Shown piece after piece: positions 1-8,723 of a stretch of 20,019 nt of DNA. Within the stretch, counting starts at the first letter, position 1. Each line of letters starts with the position of its first letter. The notes under the pieces were generated by a model. The model was not told the DNA's origin, ran no database searches, and saw nothing but the letters and a program-made list of their open reading frames with translations. The position numbers and the translations under genes were made by a program. This DNA comes from JAICSD01 sp035637115 (GTDB lineage: Bacteria > Acidobacteriota > Vicinamibacteria > Vicinamibacterales > 2-12-FULL-66-21), in the NCBI GenBank assembly GCA_035637115.1, contig DASPXV010000141.1, forward strand, positions 1 through 20,019. The letters are read 5' to 3'.

Positions 1-57
1 TGGCCGCGTATTCTGACATAGATGAGTTAACGAGTCTGGATGAAGTAATCTTTCGTC

Positions 58-705
58 GTGCAAATCGACCTCCGGGTGGCCGGACGGCTGGCAATCGTCG
101 CGTGGCTGACGGCGTTCGGCGCGACGGCGCGCGCGCAGGAGCTGAACGATGGCGAGGTTCTCGTGCGCGTCGAAACGGCGCTCGGGAACATCGACATCGC
201 CGTTGACACGAAGCATGCGCCGATCACCTCGGCGAATTTCCTGAAATACGTGGAAGGCAAGTTCTACGACGGCGGACGCTTCCATCGCGCCACGCGGCCG
301 GATAACTATACGCCCGCGCTCCCCGATAAGCCCGCCATGCAGATCATCCAGGGCGGCATCGATCCCGCGCGGCGGACGGAGGGCTTTCCGGCAATCCCGC
401 TGGAGCGTACCAGCGTGTCGGGCCTGAAGCATGTCGTCGGAACGGTGTCGATGGCGCGCGCGGCGCAGGCCGACACTGCTCGAGCCGACTTCTTCATCTG
501 TCTCGACGATCAGCCGTCGCTCGACTTTGGCGGCAAGCGGTTCGACGACGGACAGGGAGGCGGCGCGTTCGGGCGTGTCGTCAAGGGTATGGACGTCGTC
601 CGGAAAATCCAGCAACAACCCACGAACGACAAGGGGGGCACGGCTATGCAGAAGCAGTCGCTGTTGCCGCCGATCACCATCACGCGCATGTCCAGGATTC
701 AGTAG
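58..705 (+). CDS. Secreted cyclophilin-type peptidyl-prolyl cis-trans isomerase
   Basis: This 215-residue protein should catalyse cis-trans isomerisation of Xaa-Pro bonds in the periplasm or outside the cell. Residues 1-26 form a signal peptide ending in an ARA-Q cleavage site. The cyclophilin fold follows at about 34-205: the strand VETALGNIDIAV, the FHR motif with the catalytic-type Arg77, IIQGG with Gln98, and FFICLDDQPSLDFGG at about 145-159, all in the expected order. Phe replaces the Trp of human CypA in the last motif, which is common in bacteria. The GTG start at 58 is the first one after an in-frame stop at 46 and directly precedes the signal peptide; no strong Shine-Dalgarno is visible. 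It is the first gene of a tight + strand run; the peptidase gene starts 12 bp after its stop. Family assignment is secure; the substrate is unknown. Confidence 0.93.
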   Translation: MQIDLRVAGRLAIVAWLTAFGATARAQELNDGEVLVRVETALGNIDIAVDTKHAPITSANFLKYVEGKFYDGGRFHRATRPDNYTPALPDKPAMQIIQGGIDPARRTEGFPAIPLERTSVSGLKHVVGTVSMARAAQADTARADFFICLDDQPSLDFGGKRFDDGQGGGAFGRVVKGMDVVRKIQQQPTNDKGGTAMQKQSLLPPITITRMSRIQ

Positions 706-717
706 GAGCACGCTTCA

Positions 718-3111
718 ATGAAGTCACTGCCGCGTACTGCGATCGTTCTCTTCGCCGTCATCGCTCTATCCAGCGTGCACCCACGCGCCGACATGGCGCC
801 GCCGGCGAAGGCTGCGCACGTGCCGACGATGGCGCAGTTCATGAGCGCCGCGTTCCCGATGGGGCTGGTCGCCGCGAGAAAGATCGACCGCATCGCATGG
901 ATCTCGAACGACAAGGGGCTGCGAAACGTGTATACGGCGGCCGCGCCGGACTTCCGGCCGGTGCGCGTTACCTCGTTCATGAAAGACGATGGCGTCGATA
1001 CCACGCAGTTGTCGATCTCGGACGATGGGTCGATCGTCTCGTTCACGAGGGGGCATGACAGGAACCGCCTCGACTGGGTCGCGAGCCCCGAGGCCGATCC
1101 GAAGGGTGTCGAGCGGGCGCTCTGGGCTGCGAGGACCGCGGCGCCGGGCATCGCATGGCGACTCGCCGAAGGAAGTAGTGGCGTTCTTTCACCGGACGGC
1201 CGCTACGTCGCGTACGCGCAGAACGGGCAGATCTTCCGCGTGCCGACCGTGCAGGGGGCGCGCGCGAATGATGTCGACAAGGGACTGAAGCCGTTCATCA
1301 AGATCTGGGGTACCAACAGCAACCCGATGTGGTCCCCCGACGGCAGGAAGATCGCGTTCATCAGCCGCCGGACCGATCACAGTTTCATCGCCATCTACGA
1401 CCTTGCGAGCCGCAAGGTGAGTTACCTCTCGCCGAGCGTGGATTTCGACTCGAGTCCGACATGGTCGCCGGACAGCAAACGTGTCGCGTTCATCCGGCGT
1501 CCCGGTACTCCATTCGCGCTGCAGTCACAGGAGGGTGTCGGCGGGCTCGGCAATCCACCGGGGCCGGCGTTCAGCGCCGCGGCCGCGGCTCGTGGCGGCG
1601 GTGCGGGACGGGGCGGTGGTGGTGGTGGTGGCGGACAGGGGCGTGGCGGACGCGGCGGCGAACAGACGCCGCCAAGCAGTCCAACGCCCGCTCCTCGCCC
1701 GGGACTGACGACCGCCACGTTCGGCGGCGGCTACACCTTGTCCTTCTGGGTCGCGGATGTGGCGACCGGCGACGCGCAGGAGTTCTGGCACAACGCAAAG
1801 GACGAAAAGGTCTTCAACGCCATCAACTCGATCGCGTGGGAAGGCGATCACGTCGTATTCCAGCTCGAGCCCGAAGAGTGGACGCGCTTTTATGCCGTGC
1901 CCGTACGCGCCACCGGTCCCGTGCACAACACCGGCCCGAATGCGCGCACCGACATCTTCGGTCCCATGACAACGCCGTCGCCCGTCCCCGAACCAATCAG
2001 CCTGACGCCGCAGGAAGGACAGATCGAATCCGCCAGCTTCTCGAGCGACGGCAAGTATCTGTACTACGGCACGAACGCGACCGACATCGAACGGCGCCAC
2101 ATCTGGCGCGTTCCAACCGCGGGGGGAACACCGCAACAGATCACAAACGGCGAGGGCATCGAACACGATCCGGCCGTGCTGCCCTCCGGCAGAATCGCCG
2201 TCCTCAGCGCCGACTACCGGCGGCCGCAATCAGTCGCCGTGTTCCCTGCCGCGATGGCGGCAACGATGGATGCCTCGGCGCAGAAAGTGCTCTATCCGGT
2301 CCTGACGAAAGAGTTTCCAACCGACGCGCACGTGAAGCCGGAAATCGTCATCACCAAAGCGCCCGACGGGATGGAGATTCACAACCAGTTGTTCCTCCCG
2401 AAGGATCTTCGTTCCGGTGAAAAGCGTCCGGCGATCATCTTTGTGCACGGCGGGCCGGTTCGGCAGATGCTGCCCGGCTACCACTACATGGAGGTCTACC
2501 ATCTTTTTTATGGTGTCAACCAGTGGCTCGCGAGCCAGGGTTACATCGTGATGTCGGTGAATTATCGCGGTGGCATCGGTTACGGCAAATCGTTCCGCAC
2601 GGCGCCCAACACGAACTCCCGTGGCAACGCCGAGTATCAGGACGTCCTGGCGGGCGGCAGATACCTGCAGTCGCGGCCTGACGTCGATCCGAAGCGCGTG
2701 GGAATCTGGGGCTTGTCATATGGCGGCCTGTTGACCGCGCAGGCGCTCGCGCGCAACTCGGACGTCTTCATCGCGGGTGTCGATCTCGCCGGCGTCCACC
2801 TGTATGGCAACAACCTCGATCCGGAGAACCTCGCCTACAAGTCGTCAGCGATCTCGGCGATCGACCAGTGGAAATCCCCCGTGCTCCTGATCCACGGCGA
2901 CGACGACCGCAACGTCAACTTCGCGCAGACCGTCGGCCTGGTGCAGCTCCTTCGGGCTCACGACGTGCCGTACGAGCTGTACGTGATGCCGGACGACACG
3001 CACGAGACGCTCCTCTACAAGCGCTGGCTGCCAATGTGGGAGCGGATGGAAACGTTCCTGAATAAGTACCTGAAGAAAGAGGACGCGACGTCCACATCGC
3101 AGCAGAAGTAA
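718..3111 (+). CDS. S9 family (prolyl oligopeptidase-type) serine peptidase with PD40 propeller
   Basis: A 797-residue exported peptidase of the DPP-IV/acylaminoacyl-peptidase clan. The first ~25 residues are a signal peptide. The N-terminal half is a beta-propeller with PD40-type repeats (for example SPDGRYVAYA near 158, WSPDGRKIAFI near 205, WSPDSKRVAFI near 249, FSSDGKYLYYG near 441). The C-terminal alpha/beta hydrolase domain (about 540-785) holds the triad: Ser667 in GLSYGG, Asp730 in HGDDDRNV and His762 in PDDTHE; HGGP near 577 is the oxyanion-hole region. A low-complexity Gly/Arg then Pro/Ser-rich insert sits at about 287-330 inside the propeller. An AGGAG sequence lies about 10 bp before the ATG. 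It probably degrades peptides in the periplasm; exact specificity cannot be read from sequence. The next gene starts 1 bp after its stop, suggesting co-transcription and coupling. Confidence 0.95.
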   Translation: MKSLPRTAIVLFAVIALSSVHPRADMAPPAKAAHVPTMAQFMSAAFPMGLVAARKIDRIAWISNDKGLRNVYTAAAPDFRPVRVTSFMKDDGVDTTQLSISDDGSIVSFTRGHDRNRLDWVASPEADPKGVERALWAARTAAPGIAWRLAEGSSGVLSPDGRYVAYAQNGQIFRVPTVQGARANDVDKGLKPFIKIWGTNSNPMWSPDGRKIAFISRRTDHSFIAIYDLASRKVSYLSPSVDFDSSPTWSPDSKRVAFIRRPGTPFALQSQEGVGGLGNPPGPAFSAAAAARGGGAGRGGGGGGGGQGRGGRGGEQTPPSSPTPAPRPGLTTATFGGGYTLSFWVADVATGDAQEFWHNAKDEKVFNAINSIAWEGDHVVFQLEPEEWTRFYAVPVRATGPVHNTGPNARTDIFGPMTTPSPVPEPISLTPQEGQIESASFSSDGKYLYYGTNATDIERRHIWRVPTAGGTPQQITNGEGIEHDPAVLPSGRIAVLSADYRRPQSVAVFPAAMAATMDASAQKVLYPVLTKEFPTDAHVKPEIVITKAPDGMEIHNQLFLPKDLRSGEKRPAIIFVHGGPVRQMLPGYHYMEVYHLFYGVNQWLASQGYIVMSVNYRGGIGYGKSFRTAPNTNSRGNAEYQDVLAGGRYLQSRPDVDPKRVGIWGLSYGGLLTAQALARNSDVFIAGVDLAGVHLYGNNLDPENLAYKSSAISAIDQWKSPVLLIHGDDDRNVNFAQTVGLVQLLRAHDVPYELYVMPDDTHETLLYKRWLPMWERMETFLNKYLKKEDATSTSQQK

Positions 3112-3112
3112 A

Positions 3113-5080
3113 TTGCGTCGACGCCTGTTCGCCGCGTCAGCGGCGTTTGCCGGTCTGACCGCCTGTTCCTGGTTCGGCGGCCAGACATTCACTATCGCGC
3201 CAAAGGCGGATCGAAACATCCTCCTCGTCACGATCGACACGCTGCGCGCCGATGTACTCGGCGCGTACGGCGGACGCGCGGTCACGCCAAACCTCGATGC
3301 GCTAGCTGCCCACGGCGCGCGATTCGAGTTCGCGCACGCCCACGCCGTCGTCACGCTGGTCTCGCACGCGAGCATCCTGACCGGCACCTATCCCTACGAG
3401 CACGGCATTCGCGACAACACCGGTTACCGTCTCGACGCGCGGCGGCCGACCGCCGCGACGCTGCTCAAGCCAGGCGGCTTCTCCACTGCCGCTTTCGTCG
3501 GTGGATTTCCGCTCGACCGGCGCTTCGGCCTCACTGGCGGGTTCGACGTCTACGACGATCGGATGACAAAGGCCGGGGTTACCGGCGACATCGCGGAGCG
3601 CGAGCGGCCGGCCGACGTTGTGGTGAAATCGGCCCTCGACTGGATCAACGCCCAGCCTGGCAAATGGTTCGCGTGGGTGCACGTCTACGATCCCCACGAA
3701 CCGTACGAACCGCCTGGCGAGTTTGCATCCAGGTTTGCGTCGGAGCCATACGTCGGCGAAGTGTCCTGGACCGACGCGGCGCTGGGCCCGTTGTTCGATC
3801 GATTGCGCGCACTCTCCCGCCCTACGCTCGTCCTGGTCACCGGCGATCACGGCGAGAGCCTCGGCGAGCACGGCGAGCGGACGCACAGCCTCTTCGCTTA
3901 CGAGCCAACGCTTCGAGTTCCGCTCATCGTCAGCGAGATTGATCCATCCTCACGTGGCGCAAAGATCAAAGGGCGCATCATCACGACGCCGGTGCGGCAC
4001 GTCGATCTCCTGCCGACGCTGCTCGCATCTGCGGGGATTGCGGCACCCCGCTTTCCCGGGTCATCGCTGCTCGATGCGATCGCCGCCGGCCGCGGCCCTG
4101 AGCGTCCGTCCTACTTCGAAGCAATGAGCGCCGCGGTCACGCGCGGGTGGGCGCCGCTGCGCGGCGTGCTCGTCGGACGCGAGAAATACATCGACCTCCC
4201 CATCGTCGAGCTGTACGACCTCGCGTCGGATCCGAAGGAAGCGTCGAACGTCGCGCAGGCACGATCCGATAGAACGCGCGTGATGGTCGAGACGCTCAAA
4301 CAATTCAACGTCGCACCCCCGGCGCGCGCGCAGCAGGAGACGGCCGAGACCGTCGAGCGGCTGCGCTCGCTGGGTTACATCGGCGGCGGGTCTGCAACGG
4401 TCCACGAGAAGTACACCGACGCGGACGACCCGAAGCGGCTCGTCGAGATCGAACAGCTCCTGACAAAGGGGAATGATGCGTTCCGAGCGAACAGGATCGA
4501 CGAGGCGATCGACACATATCGATCGATTATCGCGAAGCGGCCCGACACGGAGGATGCGTATCGCAAGCTCGCGCTCGCCTACTGGCGCACGAACCGGCAG
4601 CAGCTCGCGATCCAGACGCTCGAGAGCGCTCTTCGCAACGGCATCACGCAGAGCGAGGTCAGGATCAAGCTCGGTCAATATCTCGCGGAGGGGGGGCAAC
4701 CTGCGAAAGCGATCGAACTGCTTAAAGACACGGCCGGAACCGATCCGGACGCACTGGTCGCGTTAGGCAACGCTTACACGATCGCCGGCCGCTTCGCGGA
4801 TGCCGCAACGATCTTCCGGCGCCTGCTTGCCGCCGATCCGAATAACGCCGTCGCGCACCAGGATCTCGGGATCGCGCAACTGCAGTTGAAGGACTTGAGG
4901 AACGCCGAAGTATCGCTGCGCCGCGCCATCCAGCTCGACCCCGCTCTCGCCGGCGCTTATACCGCCCTCGGTGTTGTTCTCGCCAATACCGGACGTGTGC
5001 CGGAGGCCATCGAAACTTGGAAGCGTGCGGTCGCACTTGGCGATACGAACGCCGCCGATAATCTTCGCGCTGTCCGCTAG
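3113..5080 (+). CDS. Sulfatase-fold (alkaline phosphatase superfamily) lipoprotein with C-terminal TPRs
   Basis: A 655-residue fusion starting at TTG, 1 bp after the peptidase stop. The N-terminus (RRR, hydrophobic stretch, LTAC) is a lipoprotein signal with Cys18 as the lipidated residue. The sulfatase/phosphotransferase fold spans about 33-385: VTIDTLRAD with metal-ligand Asp42, DPHEPYEP with Asp193 and His195, and VTGDHGESLGEHG with Asp245, His246 and downstream His258. At the nucleophile position the sequence is TLVSHASILTG (81-91); it aligns with the sulfatase CxPxR...LTG motif but has Thr81 for Cys/Ser, Val for Pro and His for Arg, so no formylglycine can form. It is therefore probably a phosphatase, phosphotransferase or unusual hydrolase rather than a classical sulfatase. 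TPR repeats fill about 440-650. Likely a periplasm-facing lipoprotein; substrate unknown. Confidence 0.9.
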   Translation: MRRRLFAASAAFAGLTACSWFGGQTFTIAPKADRNILLVTIDTLRADVLGAYGGRAVTPNLDALAAHGARFEFAHAHAVVTLVSHASILTGTYPYEHGIRDNTGYRLDARRPTAATLLKPGGFSTAAFVGGFPLDRRFGLTGGFDVYDDRMTKAGVTGDIAERERPADVVVKSALDWINAQPGKWFAWVHVYDPHEPYEPPGEFASRFASEPYVGEVSWTDAALGPLFDRLRALSRPTLVLVTGDHGESLGEHGERTHSLFAYEPTLRVPLIVSEIDPSSRGAKIKGRIITTPVRHVDLLPTLLASAGIAAPRFPGSSLLDAIAAGRGPERPSYFEAMSAAVTRGWAPLRGVLVGREKYIDLPIVELYDLASDPKEASNVAQARSDRTRVMVETLKQFNVAPPARAQQETAETVERLRSLGYIGGGSATVHEKYTDADDPKRLVEIEQLLTKGNDAFRANRIDEAIDTYRSIIAKRPDTEDAYRKLALAYWRTNRQQLAIQTLESALRNGITQSEVRIKLGQYLAEGGQPAKAIELLKDTAGTDPDALVALGNAYTIAGRFADAATIFRRLLAADPNNAVAHQDLGIAQLQLKDLRNAEVSLRRAIQLDPALAGAYTALGVVLANTGRVPEAIETWKRAVALGDTNAADNLRAVR

Positions 5081-5556
5081 TGTCTCCTCCTGGCGCGCGG
5101 GATTGCCGAAGAGCAGTTCAACGCGCCCTCCGAGGTACTCGTTCGCACCGAGACATCGTCGTGCCGGTCGCCGGCAGGCGCGCGGAAAGCGCCAGGCGGC
5201 TCACGCAACGCAGCGGCTCGATCGATTCCATCGCCGGGGGTGCGAACGTCACGGTGAATGGACAGGGGGCGGCCGGCGTCGCGCCCGAAGGGGTGCCGCA
5301 GGTCCTTTCGGAAATCGTCGCGCCCACCGCAGGGCAGGTGCTCACGCTCGCTCCGGACGCGTCGGTCAGCCGCATATTCAAAGCGATGCTGGACGATTTT
5401 CGATCTACGTATGTGCTTCAGTACGTGCCACAGGGGGTCGATTCGCGCGGCTGGCATGAGGTGGAGGTCAACGTGAGAAAGCACGGCAAGTTCGACATCC
5501 GCGCGCGGAAGGGCTACCGGGGACGGGATACAATTCCCAGGGAGGAGAAACCTTGA
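5080..5556 (+). pseudogene. 5'-truncated VWFA-related protein (C-terminal remnant)
   Basis: An open frame of up to 158 codons between the sulfatase-fold gene and the intact VWA gene. Its last ~70 residues (SVSRIFKAMLDDFRSTYVLQ, then a GWHEVEV strand and RARKGYRG) match the C-terminal signature of acidobacterial VWFA-related proteins, similar to the end of the next gene (STYYVIGYQP, KVRARKSYAA). The N-terminal half expected of that family is missing: there is no signal peptide, no 'DKSG...PGL' domain and no MIDAS region, and the first ~45 residues are Arg-rich and family-unlike. A GTG at 5080 overlaps the previous TAG as TAGTG, without a visible Shine-Dalgarno. The frame is still open and its stop overlaps the next ATG by one base. 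I read it as the 3' end of a gene lost by deletion; a small expressed protein cannot be excluded. Confidence 0.6.
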
Positions 5557-6791
5557 TGCGCCTGGTGACGCTCGCGCTCTGTGCTGTGTTGCTGCAGGCC
5601 CCGACGCCGGCGCAACCAACGTTCAAGTCCGCCACCGAACTCGTTGAAGTGGACGCCGTCGTCTTCGACAAGAGCGGCAACTTCGTTCCCGGCCTGAAGG
5701 CCGGCGACATCACGATCTACGAGAACGGCAAGCCGCAGAAGATCCAGCAGTTCTTCATGGTGACGCACGACCTCGGGCTTGCCGAGGGCTCCGTTGCCAG
5801 CGAGTATGCCGACAAGGCGGACTACGGCGCGCATCGAGTGTTCGTGATGCTCTTCGACGAGGGGCACCTCGCGAACGAGTCGCTGATGCGCGTGAAGTCG
5901 GGCTCAGAACAGTTCGTCCGCGAGATGTTCACAGCGGGGGACGCGGGGGGCGTCTTCCTGAATGGCGGCATGTACAAAGGGCGGCTGACGATCGACAAGG
6001 GTGAGCTCCTCTCGGGCATTCGCGCCGTGCAGCCGGCGTTCGAAAACCGCCAGGGCATCCTGGCTCCCTTCCGCGAATGGCCGCGCATCAACAGTGAAGT
6101 CGAAGCGTCGCGCATTGCCGACGGCGCGCGCGAGGTGACCGACGCGCTCGGTGTGAAGGCCTGTCAGGAAGATCCGCAGGCGTGCCAGAGCGAAGGAGGT
6201 CTCGGCAACGTCGAGAACCTGATCCAGCAGAAGGCGCGACTCTACGTGCGCCAGGCGCGGATGCTCACGTCCAGGACGATGCAGAGCCTGGAGACCGTTG
6301 CGAAAGGGCTGGCGAAGATTCCGGGACGCAAGACGGTCGTCCTGATGACCGAGGGGTTTTTCGTGGAGGATTCGCGCGGCGCCCTGCAGACGATCGCCGC
6401 GCAGGCGGCCCGCAGCGGAATCACCATCTATTCCATCGACGGCCGCGGATTGATCAACGGTCTCGGCAACAATCCTGACGTCACCCGGATGGAACGCGCG
6501 CGCACCACGAGCTTCGACACCGGCGACGATGGACCGAACATCCTTACGGAGGGCACCGGTGGCTTCATGGTGCGCAACATCGACGAGATCAAGCGCGGCT
6601 TCGGCCTCATCGTCCGCGACACCAGCACGTACTACGTGATTGGATACCAGCCCGAAAACGCCACGATGGATGGAAAGGTGCGGAAGATCGAGGTGAAAGC
6701 GAGCGTGCCGGGCGTCAAGGTGCGCGCACGAAAGAGCTACGCGGCGACGAAGCTTCCTCCCCAGGAGGCAATCTGGGGCTTCAGTCGCTAG
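5556..6791 (+). CDS. Secreted VWFA-related domain protein
   Basis: A 411-residue exported protein of the VWFA-related family common in Acidobacteriota. I chose ATG 5556 rather than the TTG one codon upstream because GGAGGAG lies 8 bp before it. Residues 1-20 are a signal peptide. Residues 24-70 form the N-terminal module (ELVEVDAVVFDKSGNFVPGL ... ENGKPQKIQQF). The VWA-like fold covers about 93-385: the first strand VFVMLFDEGHL carries Asp101 but not the DxSxS MIDAS; then GRKTVVLMTEGFF (258-270) and GITIYSIDGRG (288-298). The C-terminal STYYVIGYQP and VKVRARKSY are family signatures. Metal binding is probably weak or altered. The function is unknown; such proteins are usually assumed to act in protein-protein interaction at the envelope. 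Its stop overlaps the convergent gene's stop in a CTAG. Confidence 0.9.
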   Translation: MRLVTLALCAVLLQAPTPAQPTFKSATELVEVDAVVFDKSGNFVPGLKAGDITIYENGKPQKIQQFFMVTHDLGLAEGSVASEYADKADYGAHRVFVMLFDEGHLANESLMRVKSGSEQFVREMFTAGDAGGVFLNGGMYKGRLTIDKGELLSGIRAVQPAFENRQGILAPFREWPRINSEVEASRIADGAREVTDALGVKACQEDPQACQSEGGLGNVENLIQQKARLYVRQARMLTSRTMQSLETVAKGLAKIPGRKTVVLMTEGFFVEDSRGALQTIAAQAARSGITIYSIDGRGLINGLGNNPDVTRMERARTTSFDTGDDGPNILTEGTGGFMVRNIDEIKRGFGLIVRDTSTYYVIGYQPENATMDGKVRKIEVKASVPGVKVRARKSYAATKLPPQEAIWGFSR

Positions 6792-8665
6792 CGGCCGATC
6801 TGCTGAAGCGCCTGCAATGCTTCAGGCCATCCGGGCCTGAGTTGCACTGCGCGCTGCAGGTAACGCTCGGCCACGCGCGGTGCGCCGGCATTGAGCGCCA
6901 GCACACCGACCTGGAAGCAACTCTCCGCGCTGTCGGTTTCAGCCGGATAGTACGTGCGTAGCAGCATGACCGCGCCGTCGCGGTCGCCGGATGCGAGCAT
7001 TGCGCTGGCCAGCGCGTATCGCGCGCCGTCAATGGGTACGCCGGCTTCCACGGCGTGCCGCACGTATGCGATCCCCTCACCCGCACGCCCATTGCTGACG
7101 AGCGCCATCCCGAGGTTGAACTCCGTGACGGTGTCCGCCGGCCGGATCGCATGCGCGCGCTGGAGCTCGAGCACCGCGCCCCCGTAATCGCGCCGGTTCA
7201 TCAATGCCTTCGAGAGCCGGAGACGTTCCTCGAAGCGGCCGTCGGGCAGATGGAAGTTCCACGCCGTGAGAATCGCCGCTGGAATGAGAGCGGCAATCGC
7301 GCGGCGCGGCTCGCCAGAGGATTGCAGCAAGCCTTCTATTGCTCCCCCTGAGGTGATGCAGAGCGGAACGAACAGCGGCAGCCGATAACGCTCGCCCACG
7401 AAGAAGATGGCGACGCTCACCGCGTAGAGCGGCACGAACGACGCCCAGACGACGAATGAACCCGAACCAGAACTCTTTGCACCCTTTGAACCCACCACCA
7501 CTCCCGCGATACCGAGCGGCACCAGCAGCCAGGGACCCACAAAGAGCAGCCAGAGGATCGACCCCGTATCGTACGCGTAGTACGGATAGCTGAAATCGAG
7601 CCATTGGTGTCGCGCATTTAACACCAGCGCGAGCTTGCGCGCGAATAGCTTCAACGCGGCAGCTGGATGTTCGCGGATCCACGTCGTCGCCAGTCCCGCG
7701 AAGTACGCGGATGCCTGCGCGTCCGTGAGCGGGTGACCCACTGCCCTCTCCGCGACGCGTCTCGTGTCCTCGGCTTGTCCCGCGATGTTGGCGTGCACGC
7801 CTGGGACGGCGACGTACTGTCCCGTCGCGCCGGCGTGATTCCCGATGTAGAAGTTCAAGCCGCTCTGAGAAGACACGAGCGCGAGCTGCTTCGCGACGAT
7901 CGCGTTGCGCACCACGACGGGACTCACGGCGAGAAGCATCCCCGCGATGAGCCACGCCGCGGTCCGCCATCGGCGGATGATGAGGAGCGATAGCGCCATT
8001 CCGCCCGCCGCGATGGCCACGTTCGGGCGGTTCAGCGTCTGAAGGCCAAAGAGAACACCTGCCCAGAAATCGGGGCGTGTCATAGCCTTCCACCTGGAGG
8101 TGGAAGTCGCACTGCCTAGGTCTGTGGCTTCCGCCTTTAGGCGGAAGGCTCGATCTAGCCGGAAGGCTCTCGCCAGACAAGCCAGGCCGGCGCTCGTCAG
8201 GAACACATCCAGCGACGACTGGAAGAGCACGATCTCGTAGAACGTGAATACTCCGGTAAGCGCCGCGAGCACCGCCGCAAACCATGCGGCGCGATCGCTG
8301 AACCAGGCACGCGCCGCGACGAAGATGCAGCCGACAGCCGCGGTGCCCAGCGCGATCTGGACGAGCCGGACGAACGTGAGGGAGTCCGAGATCGAGAGTG
8401 TCGCGGCGAGGAAATAGATGTAAAGCGGGGAAACGTAATACAACCCCGGACCGAGCAGCAGATCGCCGTCAATCACGCGCCGTGCGAGGCGGACATATTC
8501 GGCGGCATCGAGCGCGCCCTCCGGCTGCAGCAGCGGATGGTCCTGCAGCTGCGAGAGCACGATCAACTTGACGGCGAAGACGCCGCAAAGAAACGCGGGA
8601 AGGGTCCACCACGCGCGATTGGCGCCGCGCGCCGGCCCGTCTTTGCTCTGTCGCCGCCGGCCCAT
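6788..8665 (-). CDS. GT-C type membrane glycosyltransferase (PMT/ArnT-like) with C-terminal TPRs, copy 1
   Basis: A 625-residue polytopic membrane protein. Many hydrophobic segments fill residues 20-470, with features of lipid-linked-sugar GT-C enzymes: an acidic first loop (GALDAAEYVRLARR, 50-63), GPGLYYVSPLYIYFLAA, LNRPN (211-215), GLNFYIGN and ERYRLPLFVP. TPR-like helices (about 490-625) follow. Known family members move a sugar from a polyprenyl carrier to protein or lipid on the periplasmic side; donor and acceptor are not evident here. I chose ATG 8665, which has AAGG 9 bp upstream and matches the paralogue's start; a TTG at 8674 is possible. Residues about 166-194 (containing AFRLKAEATD) come from an 85-bp palindromic insertion. 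The start lies only 21 bp past the receptor gene's terminator, so expression may depend on readthrough or an unseen promoter. Paralogue: 12085-14268. Confidence 0.88.
   Translation of the reverse strand: MGRRRQSKDGPARGANRAWWTLPAFLCGVFAVKLIVLSQLQDHPLLQPEGALDAAEYVRLARRVIDGDLLLGPGLYYVSPLYIYFLAATLSISDSLTFVRLVQIALGTAAVGCIFVAARAWFSDRAAWFAAVLAALTGVFTFYEIVLFQSSLDVFLTSAGLACLARAFRLDRAFRLKAEATDLGSATSTSRWKAMTRPDFWAGVLFGLQTLNRPNVAIAAGGMALSLLIIRRWRTAAWLIAGMLLAVSPVVVRNAIVAKQLALVSSQSGLNFYIGNHAGATGQYVAVPGVHANIAGQAEDTRRVAERAVGHPLTDAQASAYFAGLATTWIREHPAAALKLFARKLALVLNARHQWLDFSYPYYAYDTGSILWLLFVGPWLLVPLGIAGVVVGSKGAKSSGSGSFVVWASFVPLYAVSVAIFFVGERYRLPLFVPLCITSGGAIEGLLQSSGEPRRAIAALIPAAILTAWNFHLPDGRFEERLRLSKALMNRRDYGGAVLELQRAHAIRPADTVTEFNLGMALVSNGRAGEGIAYVRHAVEAGVPIDGARYALASAMLASGDRDGAVMLLRTYYPAETDSAESCFQVGVLALNAGAPRVAERYLQRAVQLRPGWPEALQALQQIGR
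8084..8168 (-). repeat. In-frame 85-bp double-hairpin palindromic element, copy A
   Basis: Lies inside the coding sequence of the minus-strand glycosyltransferase. It is bounded by AGCCTTCC and GGAAGGCT and contains two perfect 9-bp stems with 2-nt loops: CTTCCGCCT-AA-AGGCGGAAG and CTTCCACCT-CC-AGGTGGAAG, read on the gene strand. It is 81/85 identical by eye to the element at 12573-12657 in the paralogous gene, and both are translated without a frameshift. The peptide it encodes (AFRLDRAFRLKAEATD...) interrupts a conserved hydrophobic region between LACLA and RPDxWAG. Confidence 0.85.
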
Positions 8666-8685
8666 GTGAGGCAACCTTGTACAAC

Positions 8686-8716
8686 AAAAACGGACCCGGG
8701 CCGAAGCCCGGGTCCG
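8686..8716 (-). terminator. Rho-independent terminator of the TonB-dependent-receptor-like gene
   Basis: On the minus strand, a perfect 10-bp GC-rich stem (CGGACCCGGG / CCCGGGTCCG, 8691-8700 with 8707-8716) with a 6-nt loop is followed by TTTTTGTTG. It sits 26 bp after the receptor stop at 8743 and before the start of the glycosyltransferase at 8665. Confidence 0.88.
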
Positions 8717-8723
8717 TTCTCCT

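Noticed and set aside
1571..1798. Histidine-run peptide on the minus strand
   Set aside because: Antisense reading of the GGT-rich Gly insert of the peptidase, not a metal-binding protein.
1329..2420. 363-codon + strand open frame inside the S9 peptidase gene
   Set aside because: Arg-rich frame-shifted shadow of the peptidase, with no motifs or ribosome-binding site.
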